Positions 8,368-16,281 of a stretch of 64,000 nt of DNA are shown here, piece by piece; within the stretch, counting starts at the first letter, position 1; each line of letters begins with the position of its first letter. Under the pieces are notes generated by a model. The model worked only from the letters and a program-made list of their open reading frames with translations, was not told the origin of the DNA and ran no database searches. Location: assembly GCA_963782595.1 (NCBI GenBank), contig CAWAKJ010000007.1:620001-684000 (forward strand), written 5' to 3'. The position numbers and the translations under genes were made by a program. The stretch is from JAMQPK01 sp963782595. Lineage in GTDB: Bacteria > Acidobacteriota > Vicinamibacteria > Vicinamibacterales > JAMQPK01.

Positions 8368-10410
8368 ATGAAGCGTAGCCTTGCCGTGGGACTCCTCCTC
8401 GCCTCTGCCTCCACCGCGCATGCCAACGTCGTGCGTGTCGAGATACTGCAGAAGACCCTCGTCGCCGCGCCTCCGGACGCGAAGGCCCTCGGCTCCTTCG
8501 AACGGATCAACGGGAGGATTCACGGCGAGCTCGATCCCGACGATCCGAAAAACGCCATCATCACCGACATCAAGCTCGCGCCGCGCAATGCGAGGGGCAA
8601 AGTCGAATACGTCGCCACCTTCACCTTGGTGATGCCGATGGACATGACCAAGTCGAGCGGCATCCTGAGGTACTCCGTCGTCAACCGCGGCGGCGGGCAG
8701 GCCGTGCCGAGCCCCGACGGCCACATCACCCTTGTCAGTGGGTGGCAGGGCGATATCGTGCCGACAGCGAACAATCAGACGATTCGAGTGCCAATAGCCA
8801 GGTACACGGACGGTACGAGCATCACCGGCCGGATGTTGCTGCGGTTCAACAACGGTCGCGTTGACGCGTCCGGCACGACGATTCCACTGACGATTCCACG
8901 TGAGCAGCCCGCCTATGTACCGGCGACGCTCGACGCGAAACACGCGACGCTGATCGCAATCACCTCGCAAAGCGCCACCGGCATGCGATACGCGTCGGCC
9001 ATCGTGCCGAGCACCGATTGGGCGTTCGCAGACTGCGGAGCGACCGCATTTCCTGGCAAGTCCGATCCTGCACGGCTTTGTTTGAAGAACGGTTTCAAGC
9101 CGGATACCGTCTACGAGCTGCGATACACGGCAAGGGATCCGCTCGTGCTCGGTATCGGACTCGCGGCGACGAGAGACATCAACTCGTTCTTCAGGTACGA
9201 CAAGCAGGATACGGCCGGAACCCCGAATCCACTCGCGGGCCGCGTCAACTGGGCCATCTCCGAGGGCAGCTCGCAGTCGGGAACGTTTCTCAAGCTGTTT
9301 CTGATGCTCGGCTTCAATCAGGATGAAGCCGGCCGCAAGGTGTGGGACGGAGTGAATCCGAACATTGCAGGCCGCAACATCGACCTGAATCGGCGGTTCG
9401 CCCTGCCCGGCGGCAACGTCATGTTGTACGAGCTGGGGCACGAGGCGCCGAGCTGGTGGGGAGAGTGGAATGATCCGGTTCGCGGTTACGGCATGACGAG
9501 CGTACTCGATCGCTGCCGCAAGACGAACACCTGTCCGAAAATTCTCGAGACGTTCGGCGCGTCCGAGATCTGGGGTCTGCGTCAGTCGTATTCGCTCGTC
9601 GGCTCGACCGCGAAGGCCGACATCGAGATTCCAGCCGAGGTTCGCCGCTATTACTTTCCCGGTGTGGCCCACAACGGAGGGCAGGGCGGCTTCAGCAGTG
9701 TGACGCCAGCGGTTACGACCGCGTCGGGTGCATGTGAGTTGATGAGCAATCCTGCGCCCAGCGCCCCGATGCGATCGGCGCTGCTCAAGTCATTCACCGA
9801 CTGGGTCACGAAAGGGACGCCGATGCCGCCAAGCAGGTATCCGCGGCTCGCCGACGGCACTCTGGTTCCGCCCACGAGCGCGGCGATGGGGTATCCCAAA
9901 ATTCCAGGGCGCCCCTCGCCCGACGGTGTGCTGCACCCGCTCATCGACTACGATCTCGGCGGCGAATTCAACTATCGCGATCAATCCGGCGTGGCGTCGC
10001 AGAATCCGGAGATCAAGAGGGTCCTGCCTCAGCTCGTGCCGCGTGTCGATGCAGACGGCAACGAGCTCGCGGGCATCAAATCCCCGCTTCTGATGGCGCC
10101 GCTCGGCACCTACACGGGGTGGAATGTCATCTCGACGGGCATGTTCAAAGGGCAGTTGTGCCACAACAACGGCACGGGTGTCGCCGGCTTCATTCCATTT
10201 GCGACGACGAAGGCCGAGCGCCTGGCGAATGTCGATCCTCGTCTCTCTCTCGAAGAGCGCTACCAGACGCACGACGGTTACGTGTTTGCCGTCGCTCGTG
10301 CGGCTCAGACACTCGTGAAGCAGGGCTACCTGCTGCCAGCCGACGCAGACACGATGATCGAGCAGGCGAAGGCGAGCGGAGTGTTGGTGAATCCAGAAAG
10401 TAAGAAGTAA
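8368..10410 (+). CDS. Large secreted alpha/beta-hydrolase domain protein
   Basis: 680 residues from the ATG at 8368, placed 5 nt after GGAGG; ATG 8365 is too close to it. The signal peptide MKRSLAVGLLLASASTAHA is followed by a long domain with TKSSGILRYSVVNRGGGQ, WAISEGSSQSGTFLKLFL (a G-x-S-x-S nucleophile-elbow-like turn) and YELGHEAPSWWGEW. This matches the uncharacterised 'alpha/beta hydrolase domain' family common in soil bacteria; esterase activity is the usual guess. Two cysteine-bearing segments (AFADCGATAF, DRCRKTNTCPK) could form disulfides. It probably belongs with the PQQ/cytochrome genes upstream, 106 bp away across a hairpin repeat. Confidence 0.72.
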   Translation: MKRSLAVGLLLASASTAHANVVRVEILQKTLVAAPPDAKALGSFERINGRIHGELDPDDPKNAIITDIKLAPRNARGKVEYVATFTLVMPMDMTKSSGILRYSVVNRGGGQAVPSPDGHITLVSGWQGDIVPTANNQTIRVPIARYTDGTSITGRMLLRFNNGRVDASGTTIPLTIPREQPAYVPATLDAKHATLIAITSQSATGMRYASAIVPSTDWAFADCGATAFPGKSDPARLCLKNGFKPDTVYELRYTARDPLVLGIGLAATRDINSFFRYDKQDTAGTPNPLAGRVNWAISEGSSQSGTFLKLFLMLGFNQDEAGRKVWDGVNPNIAGRNIDLNRRFALPGGNVMLYELGHEAPSWWGEWNDPVRGYGMTSVLDRCRKTNTCPKILETFGASEIWGLRQSYSLVGSTAKADIEIPAEVRRYYFPGVAHNGGQGGFSSVTPAVTTASGACELMSNPAPSAPMRSALLKSFTDWVTKGTPMPPSRYPRLADGTLVPPTSAAMGYPKIPGRPSPDGVLHPLIDYDLGGEFNYRDQSGVASQNPEIKRVLPQLVPRVDADGNELAGIKSPLLMAPLGTYTGWNVISTGMFKGQLCHNNGTGVAGFIPFATTKAERLANVDPRLSLEERYQTHDGYVFAVARAAQTLVKQGYLLPADADTMIEQAKASGVLVNPESKK

Positions 10411-10436
10411 AAATCCCTGGTGTATTCTTGACGCGT

Positions 10437-11171
10437 ATGACGCCGGGTCGGCGCACGTCGCAGCGCTTGGGTACGCGCAAAAAGGCCGGGCGGCAGTCAC
10501 GCGAGCGCATCGGTCGCCAATCGCTGGTGGACCGGGCGTATCAGGAAATTCGAAGACGAATCCTCGACAACGAATATCCACCGGCGCACCAGGTACTCGA
10601 GCAGGATCTCGCCGAAGAGCTCGGGATGAGCCGGACGCCGCTGCGAGAGGCTCTGGTTCGCCTTCAAAACGAGCACTTTGTTCAGCTGATCCCTCGTCAC
10701 GGCATGCGCGTCGTGCCGTTGTCGCTCGAAGATCTTCGAGACACCTACGAAGTGCTCACTGCGCTCGAGGTCGCTGCAATCGAGCGTCTCGTACGCTCCG
10801 AGCCCGATCGAAAGACTCTGGCGGGGCTCGAGCGAGCGCTGGATGAAATGGATGCCTCACTCAAGCAGCGCGATCGTGATGCCTGGGTCAAGGCCGATGA
10901 ACGGTTTCACCGGACGCTCATTGACCTGTGCGGAAACATGCGGCTCGCCGCTGTCGCGTACATGCTCTGGGATCACGGGCACCGCGCGCGTATGACGACG
11001 GTTCGATTGCGGCCCACGCTCGGCTCGTCGAACAAGGAACATCGAGACGTCGTCGAAGCCATCAAGCGGGGCAACTGGCGCGAGGCGCGGGCCGTCCACC
11101 TGAAACACCGGGCGAGAACCAGCCAGGAAATCATCGCGCTGCTCGAGCAAACCCGTCTGGGCCGCTTCTAG
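10437..11171 (+). CDS. GntR/FadR-family transcriptional regulator
   Basis: About 244 residues. Residues 30-95 form the winged helix (DRAYQEIRRRILDNEYPP, then LAEELGMSRTPLREALVRL with the classical recognition helix and a RHGMRVVPLS wing). Residues 100-230 form the all-helical FCD ligand domain, with FHRTLIDLCGN and KEHRDVVEAIKRGN, which carry metal or acid-binding histidines in this family. FCD regulators usually sense sugar acids and act as repressors. It heads the acid-sugar island and is the obvious candidate to bind the CGTATACG-type site at 12162-12169 and the related site near 15133. A TTG at 10428 could extend the start by three codons. Confidence 0.88.
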   Translation: MTPGRRTSQRLGTRKKAGRQSRERIGRQSLVDRAYQEIRRRILDNEYPPAHQVLEQDLAEELGMSRTPLREALVRLQNEHFVQLIPRHGMRVVPLSLEDLRDTYEVLTALEVAAIERLVRSEPDRKTLAGLERALDEMDASLKQRDRDAWVKADERFHRTLIDLCGNMRLAAVAYMLWDHGHRARMTTVRLRPTLGSSNKEHRDVVEAIKRGNWREARAVHLKHRARTSQEIIALLEQTRLGRF

Positions 11172-11180
11172 ACCCACGGT

Positions 11181-12110
11181 CTAGAGTCTGAAATTCCAGT
11201 GTGGAGGAGCGACGCCGGAGACCTCTGCGCGAAATCGAAAGATGCAGTCGGTGTGCAGGCAGCCGATGTAAACGGTACGCAGGTCCGCCCCGCCGAATCC
11301 GACGCTGGTGACGTGCTGCAGGCGTGTTCCCGGGATGGGGCCCAGATGTTCCGCACGCATCTGACCGCTCGCGAACGCCTCTTCGACGTGATTCAGATGA
11401 TTCGGATTGAACTCCTCGATGACGATGTCCAGGTTGGTGCCGTCGAATCGCAGCAGCCGATTGCTGACGAGACTGGTCACCCAGATGCCGCGCTGCTGGT
11501 CGAACACGAACCCGTCAGGCCACGTTCCGTGGCCGAACGTGATGATGGTTTCAGCCGTTTTCAGTCGTCCGCTGGGGTGTATCGGAAAACGAGTGAGGCG
11601 CCGGCCGAACGTCTCGACGACGTAGAGCCATTCGCCTGTGGGGTCGGGGCGACACTCGTTCGTGTAGTGCAACCCGTCGGCGACGATGCGGGCGCCGCGA
11701 TCGTCTACGAGGACGACAAAGCCGTCGTCGACATCGGCCCTCCAGGCCGACTGGCGTGGCCGACGTCTGGTACTCACGGAAATCCAGGTCCTGCCTCGTT
11801 CGTCGGTCGTCACGTAATTCGCCGGAGGAATCGCGATGCCGTCAACTTCGAGCAGCCACGGTGTGAGGGTGCCATCCCGATCGAGCCGCCAGACTCCGCC
11901 GGCGTCGCCGAGATTGGCGATCAGGAACGAGCCGTCCTCGTTGAGGGTAATCCCGTTTGGACGCAGCTCGGGTTCGTTCGTGCCCGCGAGCCAGGCGTGC
12001 TGTGTGCCGTCGGCGCGCACGACCGCGACGCCACCGCGCCAATCGGGGACGAACACGTCACCGGCGAGGGTGCCGAGCACGCATTCGGGCCGGTGCAGGT
12101 CATGTCCCAT
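11181..12110 (-). CDS. SMP-30/gluconolactonase/LRE family lactonase
   Basis: 309 residues from the ATG at 12110. The frame stays open to 12212, but those bases hold this gene's own promoter, which decides the start. The six-bladed propeller metal ligands are in place: Glu9 in RPEC, Asn in RPNGITLNEDG, Asn in HYTNECRPDPTG and Asp in TWPDGFVFDQ. Members hydrolyse sugar lactones to aldonic acids in the cytoplasm or periplasm; no signal peptide is seen, so cytoplasm here. It probably opens a lactone feeding the kinase pathway transcribed in the opposite direction from the shared promoter region. Its stop lies 9 bp from the GntR gene stop. Confidence 0.85.
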   Translation of the reverse strand: MGHDLHRPECVLGTLAGDVFVPDWRGGVAVVRADGTQHAWLAGTNEPELRPNGITLNEDGSFLIANLGDAGGVWRLDRDGTLTPWLLEVDGIAIPPANYVTTDERGRTWISVSTRRRPRQSAWRADVDDGFVVLVDDRGARIVADGLHYTNECRPDPTGEWLYVVETFGRRLTRFPIHPSGRLKTAETIITFGHGTWPDGFVFDQQRGIWVTSLVSNRLLRFDGTNLDIVIEEFNPNHLNHVEEAFASGQMRAEHLGPIPGTRLQHVTSVGFGGADLRTVYIGCLHTDCIFRFRAEVSGVAPPHWNFRL

Positions 12111-12142
12111 CGCCTCGAACGACGGTGGAACCCGCAGGTTGT

Positions 12143-12171
12143 TTGACACTGAATTCGCTAACGTATACGAT
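12143..12171 (+). promoter_or_regulatory. Promoter of the otnK-like operon
   Basis: TTGACA at 12143-12148, 17-bp spacer, TACGAT at 12166-12171. The -10 box lies in the CGTATACG palindrome. The predicted transcript starts near 12178 and meets the kinase ATG at 12207. The near-twin promoter at 15111-15139 supports it. Confidence 0.75.
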
Positions 12172-12188
12172 GACGGGTCTTCCGTCAA
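12160..12188 (-). promoter_or_regulatory. Divergent promoter of the SMP-30 gene
   Basis: Read on the minus strand: TTGACG at 12188-12183, 17-bp spacer, TACGTT at 12165-12160. It overlaps the plus-strand promoter so closely that both -10 boxes share the palindrome; RNA polymerase could use only one at a time. The predicted leader starts near 12153, upstream of the ATG at 12110. Confidence 0.65.
12162..12169. promoter_or_regulatory. Candidate GntR operator CGTATACG
   Basis: A perfect 8-bp palindrome centred between the two -10 boxes, in the wider context TAACGTATACGATGA. A related half-conserved copy, GCATACGTTATGA, overlaps the -10 region at 15131-15143. Position and recurrence suggest a repressor site; the GntR protein encoded at 10437 is the likely binder (inference). 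Confidence 0.6.
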
Positions 12189-12206
12189 ACTGTTGGACTC
12201 CACTCG

Positions 12207-13454
12207 ATGCACCTGGGCGTAGTCGCCGACGACGTGACCGGCGCGACCGATCTGGCGTCGGTCCTTCGCCGGGACGGCTGGTCGGTCATCCAGACATTCG
12301 GCATCCCCGAATCGGCGCCGCCGGAGGCCGACGTCGTCATTGTTTCCCTGAAAACACGGACGGTCCAGGCCCGCGAGGCCACAACCGCCGCGAAGGCCGC
12401 TGCCTCATACCTTCGGAACGCCGGCGCACGGCAGATCTACTTCAAATACTGTTCGACGTTCGACTCCACCGAGAACGGCAACATCGGCCCGGTGATTGAG
12501 AGCCTGCTCCAGGAAGTAGGCGAGTCCTTTACGATCGCGTGTCCCGCGTATCCCGGGCTGCGCCGGACCGTCTACCTCGGCCATCTGTTCGTCGGGGAGC
12601 AACTGCTGTCTGAATCGTCGATGCGACATCATCCGCTGACTCCGATGACCGACGCAAATCTCGTTCGTGTTCTGGCGAGACAGTCGACGATCCCCGTTGG
12701 GCTCGTGCCGCTCATGGAAGTGGAAAAGGGCGCCGGCGCCATTCGCGCTTCTTGCGAGACATTGATGGCCGATGGCGTGAAGGTCGCGATCGTCGACGCC
12801 GTGTTCGACCGGCACCTCGATGCGATCGCTTCGGCATGCCGGGACCTTCGACTCGTGACGGGCGGTGCCGCGTTGGGCGGTGCCCTGGCGAGGACGTTGT
12901 CGAACACCCACGCCCGGTCTGCGCCGGCCATGCGTCCGCTTCGATCGGGATCCGTCGCTGTGCTCAGCGGAAGCGGATCCGCCGCCACGTTGGAGCAGGT
13001 CCGCCACCTGGCGCCGATTGTGCCGCACCGCGAGGTCGATCCGGTGACGCTCGCGTCAAATGACGGGGCATTGCCCGCACTGGTGGATTGGGCCTGCTCT
13101 CAGCTGGTTCACGGCCACGTGCTCATCTATTCGACCACGACGCCCGAGGGGATGCAGAGAGCGCAGCAGGCGCTCGGCCGCTCCGAGGCTGCGGCGATCC
13201 TGGAGCATGCGTTTGCCACACTCGCGCGGGCGCTTGCACGGCACGGTGTCCGGGCGTTCGTCGTGGCCGGCGGCGAAACGTCCGGCGCGGTGATCGAGGC
13301 GCTTGGAGTAAAGATGCTTGGCTTTGGCGAGGAAATCGAGCCAGGCGTTCCATGGACGTATAGTCTCGATCAGGAGCAATTCCACTTTGCGTTGAAATCG
13401 GGGAATTTCGGTAGCGCCGATTTCTTTTCCAGGGCGCTGGGGATCACCACATGA
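12207..13454 (+). CDS. otnK: Four-carbon acid sugar kinase (DUF1537), 3-oxo-tetronate kinase type
   Basis: 415 residues with both halves of the DUF1537 kinase fold. The N-terminal substrate domain opens with VADDVTGATDLASVL (the family ADD-x-TGA signature) and contains YFKYCSTFDSTENGNIG, as in OtnK. The C-terminal nucleotide domain has VLSGSGSAATLEQV and VAGGETSGAVIEALG. OtnK phosphorylates 3-oxo-tetronate at C4 in erythronate and threonate breakdown. The next gene is the matching decarboxylase, overlapping by 4 bp, which makes this the OtnK rather than the DtnK subtype. Expressed from the promoter at 12143. Confidence 0.85.
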   Translation: MHLGVVADDVTGATDLASVLRRDGWSVIQTFGIPESAPPEADVVIVSLKTRTVQAREATTAAKAAASYLRNAGARQIYFKYCSTFDSTENGNIGPVIESLLQEVGESFTIACPAYPGLRRTVYLGHLFVGEQLLSESSMRHHPLTPMTDANLVRVLARQSTIPVGLVPLMEVEKGAGAIRASCETLMADGVKVAIVDAVFDRHLDAIASACRDLRLVTGGAALGGALARTLSNTHARSAPAMRPLRSGSVAVLSGSGSAATLEQVRHLAPIVPHREVDPVTLASNDGALPALVDWACSQLVHGHVLIYSTTTPEGMQRAQQALGRSEAAAILEHAFATLARALARHGVRAFVVAGGETSGAVIEALGVKMLGFGEEIEPGVPWTYSLDQEQFHFALKSGNFGSADFFSRALGITT

Positions 13455-14086
13455 ACGAGGAGCAGGCACGCGAAGCGATGGCGCAGCATGGACGCTCGCT
13501 GTTCGGCAGGGGATACAGTTGCGGCACGTCAGGAAATCTCAGCGTTCGCCTGGACGAGGGCGGCTATCTGATGTCGCCGACCAATGTCTCGCTGGGGCGT
13601 CTCGATCCAGGCCGGCTCAGCAAGCTCGATGCGCACGGCCGGCATATAGACGGGTCGCCACCGACCAAGGAAGCGTGGCTGCACTTCGCCATGTACAGGA
13701 GCCGGCGCGACGATAAAGCCGTCGTGCATCTGCATTCGGTCTACGCCACGGCGCTGTCGTGCCTGACGGATCGTCCGGCAGACGACGTGCTTCCTGCGAT
13801 TACGCCTTATGTGGTCATGAGAGTGGGGCGTGTCGCGCGCGTGCCATATTCCAGGCCTGGCAATGCCGAAGCGGGTGAGACGATTTCGACAATCGCCGAG
13901 TCTCATCGCGCGATCCTGCTGGCCAACCACGGTCCGGTCGTGTCCGGGCCGGATCTCGACACGGCGGTCGCCGCCGCGGAAGAGCTGGAGGAAACCGCAA
14001 AACTGTTCTTCATTCTTGGAGACAGACCGCATCGGCGGCTTGGCCCGGAAGAGATCGACGAGCTCCATCGCGTGTTTGGATTATGA
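13451..14086 (+). CDS. otnC: 3-oxo-tetronate 4-phosphate decarboxylase, class II aldolase family
   Basis: 211 residues of the class II aldolase/adducin fold: CGTSGNLSVR near 20, TKEAWLHFAMYRSR with the catalytic Glu, the zinc histidines in VVHLHSVYATALS, and a third metal His in LLANHGPVV. OtnC converts 3-oxo-tetronate 4-phosphate to dihydroxyacetone phosphate and CO2. It overlaps the kinase gene by 4 bp (ATGA) and the following oxidoreductase gene by 4 bp, so the three are translationally coupled. Confidence 0.83.
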   Translation: MNEEQAREAMAQHGRSLFGRGYSCGTSGNLSVRLDEGGYLMSPTNVSLGRLDPGRLSKLDAHGRHIDGSPPTKEAWLHFAMYRSRRDDKAVVHLHSVYATALSCLTDRPADDVLPAITPYVVMRVGRVARVPYSRPGNAEAGETISTIAESHRAILLANHGPVVSGPDLDTAVAAAEELEETAKLFFILGDRPHRRLGPEEIDELHRVFGL

Positions 14087-15114
14087 GTGAGACGCTCCGA
14101 GGCGTGGCCGTGGGCGCCGGGTACTTCAGCCGATTTCACTACGATGCATGGCCGCGGGTATCAGGTGCCCGGCTTGTGGCCGTGTGCGATCTCGATCGGC
14201 CGCGTGCCGAGGCCATCGCGCAGCAGCTTCACCTCGCGAATGTCTATACCGATGCGGAGGCGATGCTTGATGCGGAACGCCCGGATTTCATCGACATCAT
14301 CACGCCACCGCATACGCATTCAGCACTGACGACCCTCGCGGCCGAGCGCGGCATTCACGTCCTCTGTCAGAAGGCGCTCGCACCGAGCCTCGACGAGTCG
14401 GTGGCCATTGTCGATACGGCCGAACGCGCGGGCATCCGCTTCATGGTGCACGACAACTTTCGATTTCAGCCGTGGCACCGCGAATTCCGCCGGCTGCTCG
14501 ATGCCGGGACCATCGGTCGTCTGCACTCGATTTCGTGCCGGACGCGCATGGGCGATGGCTGGCAGGCTGACGCGTATCTCTCGAGGCAGCCGTACTTCCG
14601 GACGATGCCGCAACTCCTGATCTTCGAAACGGGCGTGCATTTCATCGACGTGTATCGCTATCTCGGCGGAGAGGTGAGCCGCGTCTTTGCGCGGCTTCGC
14701 CGACTGAACGCCGATATCGCCGGCGAGGACACGGGTCTGGTCGTGTTCGAGTTCGTCGATGGCGCGCAGGGTCTGTGGGACGCGAACCGGTACAACGAGT
14801 CGGGTGCCACCGACCCTCGCTATACCTTCGGTGAGTTCCTGCTCGAGGGCGATCGTGGCTCGATGCGACTGGACGAGGAGGGACGGATGTCCGTTCACCG
14901 CCTCGGAGAGCGCGCGGGCGATCACGACTATGTCCACGACCGGCGCGGATTCGCCGGCGATTCGGTTCGCGCGACGCTGCAGCACTTTGTCGATGGCCTT
15001 CGCGCCGGCACGCCGTTCGAGACCGACGGTCGCGGCTATCTGAAGACGCTCGCCGTGCAGGCGGCCATCTATGCCTCTGCGGCGGCCGGCGAGCCAGCGC
15101 GCGTTTCCCGTTGA
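14083..15114 (+). CDS. Gfo/Idh/MocA family oxidoreductase
   Basis: 343 residues. The N-terminal Rossmann fold has GVAVGAGYFSRFHYDAW, and ITPPHTHSALTTLAAERGIHVLCQKALAP follows; here the family E-K-P motif is Q-K-A, keeping the lysine. The C-terminal half has FETGVHFIDVYRYLGG with the family His/Asp pair. Members oxidise sugars or sugar acids with NAD(P). Since no LtnD-type dehydrogenase is present, this is one candidate for the first oxidation of the tetronate substrate. The stop codon overlaps the -35 box of the next promoter. Confidence 0.83.
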   Translation: MSETLRGVAVGAGYFSRFHYDAWPRVSGARLVAVCDLDRPRAEAIAQQLHLANVYTDAEAMLDAERPDFIDIITPPHTHSALTTLAAERGIHVLCQKALAPSLDESVAIVDTAERAGIRFMVHDNFRFQPWHREFRRLLDAGTIGRLHSISCRTRMGDGWQADAYLSRQPYFRTMPQLLIFETGVHFIDVYRYLGGEVSRVFARLRRLNADIAGEDTGLVVFEFVDGAQGLWDANRYNESGATDPRYTFGEFLLEGDRGSMRLDEEGRMSVHRLGERAGDHDYVHDRRGFAGDSVRATLQHFVDGLRAGTPFETDGRGYLKTLAVQAAIYASAAAGEPARVSR

Positions 15115-15139
15115 CAGTGAGTTTATTAATGCATACGTT
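15111..15139 (+). promoter_or_regulatory. Second island promoter, twin of the one at 12143
   Basis: TTGACA at 15111-15116, 17-bp spacer, TACGTT at 15134-15139. Aligned with the promoter at 12143, the sequences agree in TTGACA, TGA, TT, TAA, G and ATACG at the same offsets, so spacing and putative operator are both kept. It would serve the dehydrogenase, transporter and DUF5060 genes. Confidence 0.7.
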
Positions 15140-15167
15140 ATGACACTCATAAAAAAGGGTGGCGCGC

Positions 15168-16280
15168 ATGCGTGAGTTTCGGATTGCGGTGTTTCCGGGT
15201 GATGGCATCGGGAGTGAGGTCATGTCGCCGTGCCTCACGCTGCTGGACATCGCGGTGGCTCGAGCCGGCGGCTTCAGGCTCGCCCTCGACATGCACGAAG
15301 CCGGCGCCGACTTGTATCGCCGGACGGGGATCGCGCTTCCAGACAACGCGATGCGTGCGGCGGAGTCGGCCGACGCGATTCTGCTCGGCGCGATGGGTCT
15401 GCCCGACGTCCGCTATCCGGACGGCACCGAAGTACAGCCGCATCTCGACTTCCGCGAACGGTTCGCGCTGTATGCCGGAGTCCGTCCCTTCCGGCTGTTC
15501 AATGGAGCACCGACCCCGCTCGCCGACCCCCGGGCAAAAGGCATCGATTGTGTCCTCGTGCGCGAGTCAACGGAAGGCCTGTTCACCTCGCGGACGATGA
15601 CGCGCCGCGAGGGGAACGACGCGGTCTTCGACACGATGCGGATCACTCGCGCGACCTCCGAGCGGCTCTTCGAATTTGCGTTTGCGCTGGCGTGCTCACG
15701 CCGGAAAAGAGGCCGGCCGGGCCGCGTGACCTGCGTCGACAAGGCCAATGTCATTCCGTCGCTGGCGTTTTTTCGTTCGATCTTTCTCGAATGCGCGGCA
15801 AAGCATCCCGACATCGCGTCCGACTGCGCGTATGTGGACGCGGTCGGGCTCAGGATGGTCCGCGCCCCATGGGAATTCGATGTGCTCGTCACCGAGAACA
15901 TGTTCGGCGACATTCTGTCGGATGTCGGGGCCGCGCTGATTGGAGGAATGGGGATGGCGCCGTCTGCCGATCTCGGCGACCGACACGGCGTCTTTCAGCC
16001 GTGCCACGGGACGGCGCCGGATATCGCCGGTCGCGGCGTGGCGAATCCCACGGCCATGTTTCTGTCTGCGGCCATGATGCTCGACTGGCTCGGCGAGCGC
16101 CACGGTCTTCCCGCGTGCTCGTCAGCCGCAACGGAATTGACCGGCGCCGTTGAGGCGGCATTCGGAGACGGCGATTTGCGGAGTTTCGAGAACGGGGGGA
16201 CGTCCGGAACCGAGGCGATCGCCTCACGCGTGCGCGCCCATCTCGAACGGCGTCCAGTCGCCTCGACGGTCCGAGCGTGA
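15168..16280 (+). CDS. Isocitrate/isopropylmalate dehydrogenase family, possible tartrate- or malate-type
   Basis: About 370 residues. The ATG at 15168 sits 8 nt after AAGGG and is preferred to GTG 15159. Conserved pieces in order: FPGDGIGSEVM (NAD site), LVRESTEGLF, the catalytic lysine in CVDKANVIPS, and ENMFGDILSDVGAALIGGMGMAPSA with metal-binding Asp residues. The family oxidises 2-hydroxy acids bearing a second carboxylate or hydroxyl (isocitrate, isopropylmalate, malate, tartrate). In this island an acid-sugar substrate is more likely than leucine synthesis, because no leuC or leuD is near. It starts the second transcript of the island. Confidence 0.82.
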   Translation: MREFRIAVFPGDGIGSEVMSPCLTLLDIAVARAGGFRLALDMHEAGADLYRRTGIALPDNAMRAAESADAILLGAMGLPDVRYPDGTEVQPHLDFRERFALYAGVRPFRLFNGAPTPLADPRAKGIDCVLVRESTEGLFTSRTMTRREGNDAVFDTMRITRATSERLFEFAFALACSRRKRGRPGRVTCVDKANVIPSLAFFRSIFLECAAKHPDIASDCAYVDAVGLRMVRAPWEFDVLVTENMFGDILSDVGAALIGGMGMAPSADLGDRHGVFQPCHGTAPDIAGRGVANPTAMFLSAAMMLDWLGERHGLPACSSAATELTGAVEAAFGDGDLRSFENGGTSGTEAIASRVRAHLERRPVASTVRA

Positions 16281-16281
16281 T

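Noticed and set aside
12111..12212. Longer start of the SMP-30 lactonase at 12212
   Set aside because: Those codons cover the divergent promoters and would lie upstream of the predicted transcript start.
15168..16280. Leucine-biosynthetic isopropylmalate dehydrogenase (leuB)
   Set aside because: No leuA, leuC or leuD nearby; the gene sits in an acid-sugar operon behind the island's own promoter type.
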